A stretch of DNA of 64,000 nucleotides, from positions 124,001 through 188,000 of the forward strand of contig QHBK01000019.1 in the NCBI GenBank assembly GCA_003244105.1, read 5' to 3'. The notes beneath the pieces are model-generated. The model was not told where the DNA came from. It worked only from the letters and a program-made list of their open reading frames with translations, and searched no databases. Below are positions 8,687 through 17,266 of this stretch, piece after piece. Origin of the DNA: Candidatus Eremiobacter antarcticus. GTDB taxonomy: Bacteria; Vulcanimicrobiota; Vulcanimicrobiia; Eremiobacterales; Eremiobacteraceae. The translations under genes and the position numbers were made by a program. How positions within the stretch are numbered: the first letter of the stretch is position 1; each line of letters opens with the position of its first letter.

Positions 8687-10138
8687 TCAGTAGCCTTGCG
8701 GCGACTCCATGCACGGCGCCATGATGGCGTCAGTCATCCCGTGGATAAGGCGCTTGTTCGCGGGCACCACCGTGGCTAATACGCCGGAGAGCATCGCCTC
8801 ATCGCCGGCCACGAAGTAATAGGGACACAAACGCACGCGGCCGTCGAGCTCCTTGACGTCGTTGGCGGCCACATCCAGATAGCGCACCTGCACGCGGCGC
8901 GCCTTGTGGTAGCGCTGCAGGATCTGCGGGGTCTTCTCGAACGTGTGCAATCCGCCGTCGATGACGGCCATCCATTCATCCTTGGTCAAATCGTTGGCGA
9001 CGTACACGCCCCGGCTTCCCCATGCAAGCGGTGAGAAGCCCGAGGGCTTCACGACGTACTGGCGCTCGGACTTGGATAATCCGTACAGCTGCTGCCAGGT
9101 TCTGACGGATTTTCTGTCGACCGTCAGGCCGGCGATGACCGCCTGCGGCGGCAGCGGCCGCGGGTCCAAAATCCACGTCTGAGGGAAGAGCTTGAGGAGG
9201 CGGTCGAATGTCTGCGCGCCCAGTTCCGCGAGCCACTGCGATTCCAGTGCTCCGTTGTGGAGCAGCGCGAAGATGAGCTTCTCTTCCAAAAACGACTTTG
9301 GCGGCGGCGTCATGGCGACGCGCTTGTGGCGCGCCGCGTAGAGCATCAGCTCCGCCTTGGGCACGTTGAGCAAGTCGAACAGTTCGAAGTTCCGATACAG
9401 CACGTCGACCGTGCGCCGGCCGCTGGGCGTATCCACCACCAGCGCTTCTTCCGTGAAGAAGACCTCGTCGGGGGCAAGCGCGACGGCCTGCGCGAGCCCT
9501 GAGCGCTGCAGCGCGCCCGCGAGCCAGGTCATCTCAGGGCGGTAATCTTCCGATTCAGCCGAGATGACGATGGCGATCGTCGGCAGCTCTTTGCCCGAAA
9601 GCGACTGGGCCATGCGCGCGAAGCCGCGCACCATACCGTCGAACTCGCCCACCTGGTCGAAGCCAAGCTCGCAATACGTCTCGCCCATGGCGCCGACGAA
9701 GCCCATGCCGCCTGGAACCGAATCGAGCTCCGATGCGATCATCGCGCCACCTTCGGTCAGAATGATGTCCGGACGTATCAGTGAGGGGACTTCGCTCTTG
9801 AAGCGGTTTTGGCGCTGCAGACGCACGATGGATTCGGGTTTGCCGAATTCCAAATACTGATGCACGAAATCCGGGGCGGTGCCTCGCACGCTCATGAAGT
9901 AAAGCCGGTTGGCCGCGCGGTACAGCTTGAGCAGGTCGCCCCCAAGCGATTGCAGAGCAGCGACGGTGGAGGGAGCGAGGGGAAACGGCTCGGGCGACAG
10001 CCGCCAGGCGACGGCGTTTGTATCTCCGGCGTCGGGGCCTGCGACGCTGCGGAAGAGATTGGGAGCGAGGTGCTCCCGCACGTAATGGGCGCGATCCAGT
10101 TCGGTATCTTGCGGACGCAGTTTGGCGCTACACGGCAT
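8687..10138 (-). CDS. ATP-grasp-like protein of unknown substrate
   Basis: A soluble 483-residue protein. The C-terminal half has RQYVVKPSGFSPLAWGSRGV, which looks like the ATP-grasp lysine/glycine-rich loop. The middle has IRPDIILTEGGAMIASELDS and the segment VVDTPSGRRTVDVLYRNFEL, as in circularly permuted ATP-grasp and glutathionylspermidine synthase-like proteins. If correct it would ligate a carboxylate to an amine, but no substrate can be inferred. It stands alone on its strand. The start codon lies inside a strong inverted repeat (see 10124-10170), which may control translation. Confidence 0.65.
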   Translation of the reverse strand: MPCSAKLRPQDTELDRAHYVREHLAPNLFRSVAGPDAGDTNAVAWRLSPEPFPLAPSTVAALQSLGGDLLKLYRAANRLYFMSVRGTAPDFVHQYLEFGKPESIVRLQRQNRFKSEVPSLIRPDIILTEGGAMIASELDSVPGGMGFVGAMGETYCELGFDQVGEFDGMVRGFARMAQSLSGKELPTIAIVISAESEDYRPEMTWLAGALQRSGLAQAVALAPDEVFFTEEALVVDTPSGRRTVDVLYRNFELFDLLNVPKAELMLYAARHKRVAMTPPPKSFLEEKLIFALLHNGALESQWLAELGAQTFDRLLKLFPQTWILDPRPLPPQAVIAGLTVDRKSVRTWQQLYGLSKSERQYVVKPSGFSPLAWGSRGVYVANDLTKDEWMAVIDGGLHTFEKTPQILQRYHKARRVQVRYLDVAANDVKELDGRVRLCPYYFVAGDEAMLSGVLATVVPANKRLIHGMTDAIMAPCMESPQGY

Positions 10139-10170
10139 GACTACGGACCTGTGCCGTGTAGGCGCCTACA
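10124..10170. promoter_or_regulatory. Nested inverted repeats over the start of the ATP-grasp-like gene
   Basis: GGCGCTACACGGCA at 10124-10137 is complementary, with one bulged base, to TGCCGTGTAGGCGCC at 10152-10166. The second arm overlaps a perfect 14-base palindrome, TGTAGGCGCCTACA, at 10157-10170. In the minus-strand transcript the first hairpin would bury the ATG at 10138-10136. The palindrome alone would suit a dimeric repressor. An RNA switch and a DNA operator are both possible. Confidence 0.5.
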
Positions 10171-10398
10171 GGGTGCACATGCGGGCGGTATCTTGGGCAT
10201 TCGAAGATAGCGGAACAAGTGGCGGATCGACAGATCGCCCATCGGGGTCAGGCCCTCACGTCTCTGGCACAGCGACGCGTCATGAGCTGATGGGGTTGCC
10301 TCGAGATGCAACCGTCTCCTTGTTCCCGCTAGTCGTTTCGCCGAGCCGCGGCGAACGTCCCAGGCAGCGCCCGGTCGAAGTGAGAATATCATCGAGTT
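10171..10398. other. Divergent intergenic region before the ABC exporter
   Basis: Non-coding spacer between two divergent genes. A TATCAT hexamer at 10387-10392 matches the -10 consensus at five of six positions and ends only six bases before the ATG of the ABC ATPase gene, which would give a leaderless or nearly leaderless mRNA. I see no good -35 box for it. Nothing else in the spacer is recognisable. Confidence 0.3.
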
Positions 10399-11379
10399 AT
10401 GCCCGAAATCGACGCTGCCGTCCTTGTGCTGCCTCCATCGCTGTCGAAGCCGCCGCAACCGGCAGTGGTCGTGAGGGCGCGCGGACTCAGCAAGCGCTAC
10501 GGCGCTCTGGAGGCGGTACGCGAAGTTGACTTCACGATCGAGGCGGGCGAATGTTTCGGCTTCCTGGGGGTCAACGGCGCGGGCAAGACGACCATCATGA
10601 AGATGATCTATTGCCGCATCGCGCGCAGCGCGGGGGAGCTGCGGGTTTTGGGATTGGATGCGGCCAGTCACGCGCAGGAGATCAAGCAGCGCATCGGCGT
10701 GGTCGCCCAAGAGAACGCGCTGGATCCGGAGCTCACCGCGTTGGAGAACTTGCTGCTGTATGCATCGTTCTTCGGGATCACGGGCGCCGCCGCGAAGCGA
10801 AAGGCTGCGCAGCTTCTTGAGTCCCTGAGTTTGACGGGCAAGGAGCAGTCGCGGCTGCAGGAGCTGTCCGGCGGCATGAAGCGGCGCCTCGTCATCGCGC
10901 GAGCGCTGGTGAACGATCCGGAGATGCTGGTGCTGGACGAGCCGACGACCGGCCTCGATCCTCAGGCGCGCCTCTTGGTCTGGGAAAAACTCTCGCGTTT
11001 CCGTGAGTCGGGGCTGACCCTTTTGCTGACCACACATTATATGGAAGAGGCCGCGCGGCTTTGCAACCGCATCGCCGTGATCGACGAGGGCAAGATCCTA
11101 GCGGAGGGTTCGCCGCTGGAACTGATCGACCGGTTCGCGGGTCAGGACGTGCTGGAAGTGATCGGCGGCGACGAGGAGCTGCCAGACGAGCGTACTGTGG
11201 CGGCACTGGTCCGGCGCCGCGAGCGTCACGGCGGTGTGCACTATCTGTACAACTCGGATAACCGCGTCTTGCTCCACCGCTTGGCAGAATTGGGTTTCGA
11301 GCCCAAACGGCACGTGGCGCGCGCTGCTACGCTCGAGGATGTGTTCTTGAACATGACCGGTCGCGAGCTGGTCGAGTGA
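10399..11379 (+). CDS. ABC transporter ATP-binding protein (DRA/NodI-like exporter)
   Basis: ATPase subunit of 326 residues for an ABC-2 type exporter. Walker A is GVNGAGKTT, the signature is ELSGGMKRRL, Walker B is MLVLDEPTTGLD, and the switch histidine is in TTHYMEEAARL. An extended C-terminal region after about residue 240 is typical of the drug-resistance/NodI ATPase class. The permease gene follows four bases after the stop codon, so the two form a heteromeric exporter for lipids, polysaccharide or drugs; the substrate is unknown. Confidence 0.93.
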   Translation: MPEIDAAVLVLPPSLSKPPQPAVVVRARGLSKRYGALEAVREVDFTIEAGECFGFLGVNGAGKTTIMKMIYCRIARSAGELRVLGLDAASHAQEIKQRIGVVAQENALDPELTALENLLLYASFFGITGAAAKRKAAQLLESLSLTGKEQSRLQELSGGMKRRLVIARALVNDPEMLVLDEPTTGLDPQARLLVWEKLSRFRESGLTLLLTTHYMEEAARLCNRIAVIDEGKILAEGSPLELIDRFAGQDVLEVIGGDEELPDERTVAALVRRRERHGGVHYLYNSDNRVLLHRLAELGFEPKRHVARAATLEDVFLNMTGRELVE

Positions 11380-11383
11380 CGAG

Positions 11384-12160
11384 GTGAGTCCGCTCGCAGC
11401 CTTCTTTCGCCCGAATGCTTGGCGCGTCTTCCGCCGCAATATGCTGGCGTGGCAGACCTATGCCTGGTCCTCGCTTGCGATCAACATCGTCGAGCCGTTT
11501 GCATACTTCGTCGCGTTGGGCTTTGGCCTGGGGGCGTACTTCACGGTGACGGGCTACGGGTCGCTCGTGCAGTTCATCGGCCCCGGACTGTTGGGATTCA
11601 CCGCGATGAACACCGCGACGTTCGACGCATCGTGGGGTTGTTTCGAGCGCCGCGTCTTCAACGGCGTCTACGAATCCATGGTCACCGCACCGGTTCATCC
11701 TTTGGAGATCGCGGCCGGCGAATACCTGTGGCAGGCGTGTCGAGCGGTCATGTATGGCCTCTTGTTCTTGGGCGTGCTGGCGGTCTTCGGGCTCGGCCAT
11801 ACTTTTTGGGTGCTGCTGTGCCCCATGATCCTAGCGTTGAGCGGCATCATGTTCGCCATCCCGGCGTTGTTCGTCTCGATGATCGTGAAGACGCAGGAGC
11901 ACTTGTTCTATTACTTCTCGTTCGTCGCCACACCGATGGCCATGATCGGCGGCGTCTTTTTTCCACTAGACAAGCTGCCGCACTGGGCACTCACCATAGC
12001 CTGGTTCACGCCTCTGTACCATGCGGTGAACATCTTCCGGGCTCTCGTGCTGGGCCGCGTGGGGCCGTCTCTGCTCATCGACGCCGCCTGGATCGTGGCC
12101 GCCATCATCCTCTTGTCATACTTGCCGACCCGTGCCATCCGCAACCGCCTCGGCAACTGA
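11384..12160 (+). CDS. ABC-2 type permease (NodJ-like)
   Basis: Membrane subunit of 258 residues, partner of the ATPase just upstream. About six hydrophobic segments are visible. The ABC-2 landmarks are the GPGLLGFTAMNTATFD stretch and the late segment GGVFFPLDKLPHWA followed by FTPLYHAVNIFRA, as in NodJ and daunorubicin exporters. It starts at GTG with GAGG immediately upstream. The gene ends 27 bases before the next reading frame, in the same direction. Confidence 0.9.
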   Translation: MSPLAAFFRPNAWRVFRRNMLAWQTYAWSSLAINIVEPFAYFVALGFGLGAYFTVTGYGSLVQFIGPGLLGFTAMNTATFDASWGCFERRVFNGVYESMVTAPVHPLEIAAGEYLWQACRAVMYGLLFLGVLAVFGLGHTFWVLLCPMILALSGIMFAIPALFVSMIVKTQEHLFYYFSFVATPMAMIGGVFFPLDKLPHWALTIAWFTPLYHAVNIFRALVLGRVGPSLLIDAAWIVAAIILLSYLPTRAIRNRLGN

Positions 12161-12187
12161 GGGAACGGCTACGCTTCCACACAAGCG

Positions 12188-13685
12188 ATGAAGAAGACCC
12201 CGGCACAGCCTGCACAGAGAACGGTGATGTGGCTGGCGGCAATCGCCGCAACCGTCGCAGGCGGTGGTCTGCTGATCGGTTTCATCGCGCGTCACCTGCC
12301 CTCAGTTGCCGATCCGCGCTACGGTTTCGCTTTTCAATACGGCTTGAGTCTCCCGGTCCTGGTCGTCCAAGACGCGCCCAACGGATGGCTCGTCGCTGCC
12401 GCTTTCTGGCTCATGATGGTCCTCGTGCTCGCCTTGTCCGCGCGCGATACGATCGCTTTCCGGCAAGCCCGATGTCACGTTGCGCTTCCTCGCCGGCGCG
12501 ATGATCGCAGTGGGCATCATCTATTCGCTGTTCCCAGCGGTCTTCGCGGGCGACCTTTACGCATACGTGTCCTACGGCCGTCTTTATGGGCTGTATCACG
12601 TGAACCCATACCACCTCACACACCCGCTCGGGGTGCAAAACGACGGAATACTATCGCAATGCTTTCATTTCTACGGCAATCCGCCCCCGAGCGATAACTA
12701 CGGGCCTCTATGGACGCTGCTCGCCGGATACGTTGGCGGGCTGGAGGCACACGTCGATCTTTTCTTCCAGCTATGGACGTACAGGCTGCTGGGATTGATG
12801 GGTGCGATCGCTTCAGCCGCGGGATTGTGGCGCATTCTCGCGGACGCCGAGCCGGCGCGCCGCGTCAAGTCGGTGAGCGCCTTCGCCTTTCATCCGCTCG
12901 TCCTTTACGAAGCTGCCGCCGGAGGTCACAACGACATCCTCATGGTGGCGCCGGTCATCTGGGCTTTTGCCATCGCTGAGTCGTCGCCGCTTCTTGCGGG
13001 GCTGCTGATGGGCGCTTCCGTCGCGATCAAGTACGTCTCGCTCATTGTCGTTCCGTTTCTCCTGATCCGGATCGCGAGGTGCAGCGGCGTCGGCACAGCG
13101 ATGGCGGCAGCCGTGTTGACCGCGGCCGTTCCTGCGATCAGCTTCCTTCCCTTTTGGATCGGCCCCGAGACGTTACACCCTCTTGCCAACCAACTCAACG
13201 ATTATCGCACGTCTCCGATGTGGCTCATCGTCATTGCGCTGTTTGCGCTTGGAAGAGGCGACGCAATGGTTACGGATCACATCTCCTGGATACGGCTCTT
13301 TCAATCCCTGGTTGGCTTGATAGGGTTGGCAGTCGTCGCGTCCTCGATTTTCCGTTACTATAGGTCGGGCAAGCCGGCAGAGATCTTCCGCGCGATTGCT
13401 GCCACGGTGTGGTCGTCGGCCAGCATCTATCCATGGTACTTGCTGTGGCTGAGCCCTGCGCTGGCGGCGCAGGGGCGCTGGTCACGATATGCCTTTTGGT
13501 TTTGCGCTCTCGTGTTCTTGCGCTACATACAGGACATCACGCGGCAGCCCAACACGACAGCCGCCTTCAACCTTATGCTGGTCGTGCTCGCCGTTATCAC
13601 CGCTGTTTTCCTGTTCGCCCCACTGTTCGTCTTTCGCCGTCGGGTCGACTCGCCGGCATCGCCGGCCGCAGTCATCGATCGATAA
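12188..13685 (+). pseudogene. GT-C (GT87-like) polyprenol-phosphate glycosyltransferase, frameshifted
   Basis: Two overlapping reading frames look like one polytopic mannosyltransferase of about 498 residues. Frame one (from ATG 12188) gives the first two membrane segments and stays sensible to about 12460. The +1 frame then continues from about 12453 with SGKPDVTLRFLAGAMIAV and runs to 13685 with GT-C landmarks AGDLYAYVSYGRLY, VNPYHL, YGPLW and GGHNDILM. Membrane topology and codon use are continuous across the switch. The junction at about 12440-12480 is therefore a one-base indel, natural or from assembly, or a programmed shift. The downstream frame alone could start at TTG 12480 but would lack the N-terminus. 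Its 3' end overlaps the convergent thioredoxin-like gene. Confidence 0.65.
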
Positions 13686-14157
13686 GCTGCATGTCCTTGA
13701 GAAAAGTTGCCGGCGGCAGATAGCCGCGCCAGATCGCTCGCACGATTCCGTTCTTATCGATGAAGACGCTCTGCGGGAGGGCGGCCACGCCGTAGGAGGC
13801 CGCCACTTGACCCTGGTCGATTCCGACGGTGTACCTGATGCCGTACTGCTTGAGAAAGGGCTTGACGAGATCCGGTGTTTCTTCCTGATCGAAGCCCAGG
13901 AACACCACGTCCTTCTTGTATTCGGCGTAGTGCTTCACGATGTTCGGCAGCTCGAGCTTGCACGGCGGACACCAGGTGGCGAAGAAGTTCATGAAGATGG
14001 GGCGGCCCGCGAACTGTCGCAACAGCACCTTTTTGCCGTCAACCGTCGTCACGACAAACTGGGGCGCGGGTTTTCCCACTTGTGCGCGCTCGCCCGCATA
14101 GGCTGGGGCGGCGAAAAGGGCGGCAGCGGCGAGCGCCACCCATACGAGACGTTTCAT
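13672..14157 (-). CDS. TlpA/ResA-like thiol:disulfide protein
   Basis: Exported thioredoxin-fold protein of 161 residues. A Sec signal peptide covers residues 1-21 (ending AYAGE), and the redox motif WCPPC lies near residue 60 in FFATWCPPCKLE. The family's central insert and the cis-Pro region (GVAALPQSVFID) are present. It probably reduces or reshuffles disulfides of cytochromes or envelope proteins; no cytochrome maturation gene is adjacent. The last 14 bases overlap the convergent glycosyltransferase gene. Confidence 0.9.
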   Translation of the reverse strand: MKRLVWVALAAAALFAAPAYAGERAQVGKPAPQFVVTTVDGKKVLLRQFAGRPIFMNFFATWCPPCKLELPNIVKHYAEYKKDVVFLGFDQEETPDLVKPFLKQYGIRYTVGIDQGQVAASYGVAALPQSVFIDKNGIVRAIWRGYLPPATFLKDMQLIDR

Positions 14158-14219
14158 GCAAGCTCCCTGAAGCTTAGTATACGTCTCCTAGAGCGATTTT
14201 GGTACGGGCACGCCGAATG

Positions 14220-14249
14220 TTGCGCAAGCGGGACGGAGCATGGTATAAT
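14220..14249 (+). promoter_or_regulatory. Promoter of the rpsB operon
   Basis: A perfect -10 box TATAAT lies at 14244-14249 with an upstream TGG (extended -10). TTGCGC at 14220-14225 is a weak -35 box at 18-base spacing. It is the best vegetative promoter seen in the window and sits about 90 bases before rpsB. Confidence 0.75.
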
Positions 14250-14256
14250 TTCCGTC

Positions 14257-14340
14257 GCGCAACTTTAGGGCCGCACGAGCGCACGCATTCAAGGCCCTAG
14301 TAATGTCGCGCCCCTGGGGCGCGGCTGAAAGGCACCGTAT
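14257..14340 (+). ncRNA. Structured rpsB mRNA leader (putative S2 autoregulation site)
   Basis: The leader contains TAGGGCC (14266-14272) pairing perfectly with GGCCCTA (14293-14299) across a 20-base loop. A second hairpin, CGCGCCCC/GGGGCGCG, lies at 14307-14323, just before the GAAAGG ribosome binding site (14327-14332). Ribosomal protein S2 is known to repress its own operon through rpsB leaders in several bacteria; assignment here rests on position and structure only. There is no T tract, so the second hairpin is not an ordinary terminator. Confidence 0.5.
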
Positions 14341-15120
14341 ATGGCAACTCCTGCCTCTGTCATTTCCATGAAGCAGCTCTTAGAAGCGGGCGTGCACTTC
14401 GGTCACCAGACCCGCCGCTGGAATCCCAAGATGGCCCGTTTCATCTTTCAAGAACGCAACGGCATCTACATCATCGACCTTCAGAAGACCGTGCTGAAAC
14501 TTCGGGAGGTATACGACGTCGTCAGCGACATGTCGCGGCGCGGCAAGATCTTCTTGTTTGTGGGCACGAAAAAGCAAGCCCAAGATGTCGTCAAGGAAGA
14601 GGCCGAGCGCGCCGGCATGTATTTCATCAACCAGCGCTGGCTGGGCGGAACGCTGACGAATTTCCAGACGATCCAGAAGCGAATCTCGCGGCTGCGGGAG
14701 CTTGAGAAGCAGCGTGATACCGGCATGTTCGAAGTGCTCACCAAAAAAGAGGTGAGCAAGTTAGAAGACGAGCTGAATCGCTTGGAGCGATTCTTGGGCG
14801 GCATCAAAGAGATGCCCCGGCTGCCTGATGCCGTCTTCATCGTTGACCCCCGCAAGGAACGCATCGCAGTGCTGGAAGCGCGGAAGCTCAAAATCCCGAT
14901 CATCGCCGTCATCGACACGAACTGCGATCCGGACGAAATCGATTATGCGATTCCGGGCAATGACGACGCCATACGAGCGGTCAAGTTGATGACCGCGAAA
15001 ATCGCAGATGCGATCATCGAAGGGCGGACCGAGACCGAGTCCGCAGCCGAGCCGGCCGCGCAACCTCCAGAGGAAGCAGGCGCTCCCGCGGCCGAGGAGA
15101 CGATAACAGCCGTTCGGTAG
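14341..15120 (+). CDS. rpsB: 30S ribosomal protein S2
   Basis: Ribosomal protein S2 of 259 residues, which joins the small subunit late and is needed to recruit S1. Family signatures include [20 protein letters not shown] at the N-terminus, [14 protein letters not shown] in the middle and [20 protein letters not shown] near the end. An acidic Ala/Pro/Glu-rich tail follows the conserved core. It is the first gene of a run tsf-pyrH-frr-cdsA-dxr, the usual bacterial order. Expression is probably driven by the promoter at 14220-14249 through a structured leader. Confidence 0.98.
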   Translation: MATPASVISMKQLLEAGVHFGHQTRRWNPKMARFIFQERNGIYIIDLQKTVLKLREVYDVVSDMSRRGKIFLFVGTKKQAQDVVKEEAERAGMYFINQRWLGGTLTNFQTIQKRISRLRELEKQRDTGMFEVLTKKEVSKLEDELNRLERFLGGIKEMPRLPDAVFIVDPRKERIAVLEARKLKIPIIAVIDTNCDPDEIDYAIPGNDDAIRAVKLMTAKIADAIIEGRTETESAAEPAAQPPEEAGAPAAEETITAVR

Positions 15121-15191
15121 CGCTCGCGCGTCGCGGCCAGCTCCGCGGTGCCAGGGAATTGCACCGAAGCGCGGAAACGGGACAGTCGCAA

Positions 15192-15746
15192 ATGGACAAG
15201 AATTACACACCGAGCGCAGCCGATGTGAAGGCTCTGCGTGAGGCAACCAATGCCCCCGTCATGGATTGTAGGCGTGCTCTGGTCGAAAGCGGCGGCGACA
15301 GAGAGCACGCCAAGAAACTCTTGGCCGAGCGCGGGCAGGAGATCGCGCGCAAAAAGAGCCGGTTGGAAGCGTCCGAGGGATTCATCGGCCACTACATCCA
15401 CCAGGGCGGGAAGATGGGCGTTCTGGTCGAGCTCGCCTGCCAGACGGACTTCGTCGCCAAAAACGAGCAGTTCCAAAGACTGGCTCACGACCTTGCCTTG
15501 CACGTGTGCGCGGCCCGGCCGTTGTACGTCAGTCGCGACGACGTGCCCGAAGACGTCCGCAAAGCCGGCGAAGCCGATCGCAACGGCAAACTCGAGAAAT
15601 TTTACGAGGAGAGCGTGCTCTTGGACCAGCCGTACGTGCGCGATGAGACCAAGACGGTGAACGATCTCATCTCAAGCGCCGTCGGCGTGCTTGGGGAGAA
15701 CATCAAGGTCCGGCGCTTCGCGCGTTTCGACATCGGCGAAGGCTGA
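15192..15746 (+). CDS. tsf: Elongation factor Ts (short form)
   Basis: Nucleotide exchange factor for EF-Tu, 184 residues. The N-terminal UBA-like domain has [19 protein letters not shown], and the core has [19 protein letters not shown], which contains the TDFV motif that contacts EF-Tu. It is much shorter than the E. coli protein (283) because it lacks one core repeat, like the short EF-Ts of Thermus and cyanobacteria. The ATG at 15192 is chosen because it starts the conserved domain. The stop codon overlaps the pyrH start. Confidence 0.97.
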   Translation: MDKNYTPSAADVKALREATNAPVMDCRRALVESGGDREHAKKLLAERGQEIARKKSRLEASEGFIGHYIHQGGKMGVLVELACQTDFVAKNEQFQRLAHDLALHVCAARPLYVSRDDVPEDVRKAGEADRNGKLEKFYEESVLLDQPYVRDETKTVNDLISSAVGVLGENIKVRRFARFDIGEG

Positions 15747-16507
15747 TGAGGGACAACGGTGCGGGCGCGCGGCCAGTCTACCGGCGCATACTGCTCAAGC
15801 TCAGCGGCGAGGCATTCGCGTCGCCAGGCAGCGCGTCGATCGATACCGAGGCTGTCTATCTCATCGCAAATCAGATCAAAGAAGTCGCGCACGCGGGCGT
15901 TCAAGTGGCGTGCGTCGTCGGCGGTGGCAATATTTGGCGCGGCAAATCCGCCGCGCATGCCAACATGGACCGCTCGACGGCGGATTACATGGGCATGCTC
16001 GCGACCGTCATCAACGCGCTGGCGCTGCAGGCAGCCTTGGAAGACATCGGCGCGGTGACGCGCGTGCAGACGGCCATCTCGATGAGTCAAGTGGCCGAAC
16101 CATACATCCGCAGGCGCGCCATCCGGCACTTGGAAAAGGGGCGCGTCGTGATCTTTGCTGCGGGCACCGGCAACCCGTACTTCACGACCGACACAACAGC
16201 AGCGCTGCGCGCGCTCGAGATCGGCGCCGAGGCGATTCTCAAGGCGACGCAGGTCGACGGCGTCTACAACGCCGACCCGAAGATCGATCCGGCTGCCGTG
16301 CGCTTCGACACGCTGGAATATCTCGAGGTCCTCAAGCTTGGGCTCGCGGTTTTGGACAACACGGCGCTCACGCTGTGCATGGACAACGGCTTGCCCATCC
16401 TCGTCTTCGAGCTGATGCGGGAAGGCAACATCAAGCGCGTCATCTGGGGCGAGGCGATCGGAACGTACGTGGGGAGGGTCGGGCGCCGTGTTGCCCCAGT
16501 TGTTTAA
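15746..16507 (+). CDS. pyrH: UMP kinase
   Basis: Amino-acid-kinase fold UMP kinase of 253 residues, making UDP from UMP with ATP. Motifs are [12 protein letters not shown] at the N-terminus, [10 protein letters not shown] (phosphate loop), the UMP-binding [18 protein letters not shown], and [17 protein letters not shown]. The start ATG shares one base with the tsf stop (TGATG). The C-terminus extends about ten basic residues past the usual end and overlaps the frr start by 20 bases, which may couple their translation. Confidence 0.97.
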   Translation: MRDNGAGARPVYRRILLKLSGEAFASPGSASIDTEAVYLIANQIKEVAHAGVQVACVVGGGNIWRGKSAAHANMDRSTADYMGMLATVINALALQAALEDIGAVTRVQTAISMSQVAEPYIRRRAIRHLEKGRVVIFAAGTGNPYFTTDTTAALRALEIGAEAILKATQVDGVYNADPKIDPAAVRFDTLEYLEVLKLGLAVLDNTALTLCMDNGLPILVFELMREGNIKRVIWGEAIGTYVGRVGRRVAPVV

Positions 16508-17045
16508 AGACGCAGAAGAGCGCATGAAGAAGGCGGTGGAGGTGACGCGCGCGGAGTTCTCCGCCATCCGGACGGGCCGCGCCAATGCGTCACTGCTCGA
16601 TCACGTGTCGGTGGAAGCCTATGGCACCCAGATGCCGCTGCGCCACGTGGCCAACGTGAGCGTCCCCGACGCTCGCAGCATCATCGTGCAGCCGCACGAC
16701 AAGTCGCTCATCGGCGACATCCGCAAAGCCATCGAGAAATCGGACCTCGGCATTACGCCCAACGTCGACGCCAACGTCATTCGGTTGGGGCTGCCGCAGC
16801 TCAATGAGGAGCGCCGCAAAGAACTCGTCAAGTTGCTGCACAAGCGCGCGGAAGAGGGCCGGGTCGCCGTCCGCAACGTGCGCCGTGACGCTCACGATCA
16901 GCTCAAGCAGTCTTTGAAAGCAGCCGCCATCACCGAAGACGACAGTCGACGGGCGACCGAACAACTGCAAAAAGTCACCGATAAGCACATCGCCGATGTT
17001 GACGGGCTCGTGGCCAACAAAGAGAAGGAGATCATGGAGGTGTGA
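16488..17045 (+). CDS. frr: Ribosome recycling factor
   Basis: RRF of 185 residues, which with EF-G splits the post-termination ribosome. The fold is recognised by [20 protein letters not shown], the hinge with [19 protein letters not shown], and the C-terminal helix with [23 protein letters not shown]. The start is GTG inside the end of pyrH, preceded by a strong GGGGAGGG. Its stop overlaps the following small gene (GTGA). Confidence 0.97.
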   Translation: MLPQLFKDAEERMKKAVEVTRAEFSAIRTGRANASLLDHVSVEAYGTQMPLRHVANVSVPDARSIIVQPHDKSLIGDIRKAIEKSDLGITPNVDANVIRLGLPQLNEERRKELVKLLHKRAEEGRVAVRNVRRDAHDQLKQSLKAAAITEDDSRRATEQLQKVTDKHIADVDGLVANKEKEIMEV

Positions 17046-17260
17046 GCCAGAGCGTGTCAGCGCCTCTGGAAGACTCCCTCTTGCTGCTTCCTTATACCCG
17101 CGCGCTCGAAATGATTGACGGCCGCGACGTCAGCGTCACCGTCGTGATGCCTCCGTATCCGTGCATCGGGGTCGGCCGGCTGCACGTCGTCCGCGTTTCC
17201 GAGGGCGACGCCGGCGTGGAGCTGGCCCTTTCCTACGACAGCTACGAGCGGCTGCCGTGA
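17042..17260 (+). CDS. Small protein of unknown function between frr and cdsA
   Basis: A 72-residue soluble, probably beta-rich protein with no signal peptide or membrane segment. Its GTG start overlaps the frr stop as GTGA and its stop lies just before the cdsA start, so its expression is tied to this essential operon and it is very likely real. Many bacteria carry uppS in this position; nothing in this sequence resembles an isoprenyl transferase. I recognise no family. The motif MPPYPCIGVGRLHVVRV could be used for searching. Confidence 0.65.
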   Translation: MSQSVSAPLEDSLLLLPYTRALEMIDGRDVSVTVVMPPYPCIGVGRLHVVRVSEGDAGVELALSYDSYERLP

Positions 17261-17266
17261 GGACGC

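Noticed and set aside
12480-13685. An independent glycosyltransferase starting at TTG 12480
   Set aside because: The upstream frame supplies the missing N-terminal helices and the sequence reads on smoothly, so a frameshifted single gene is simpler.
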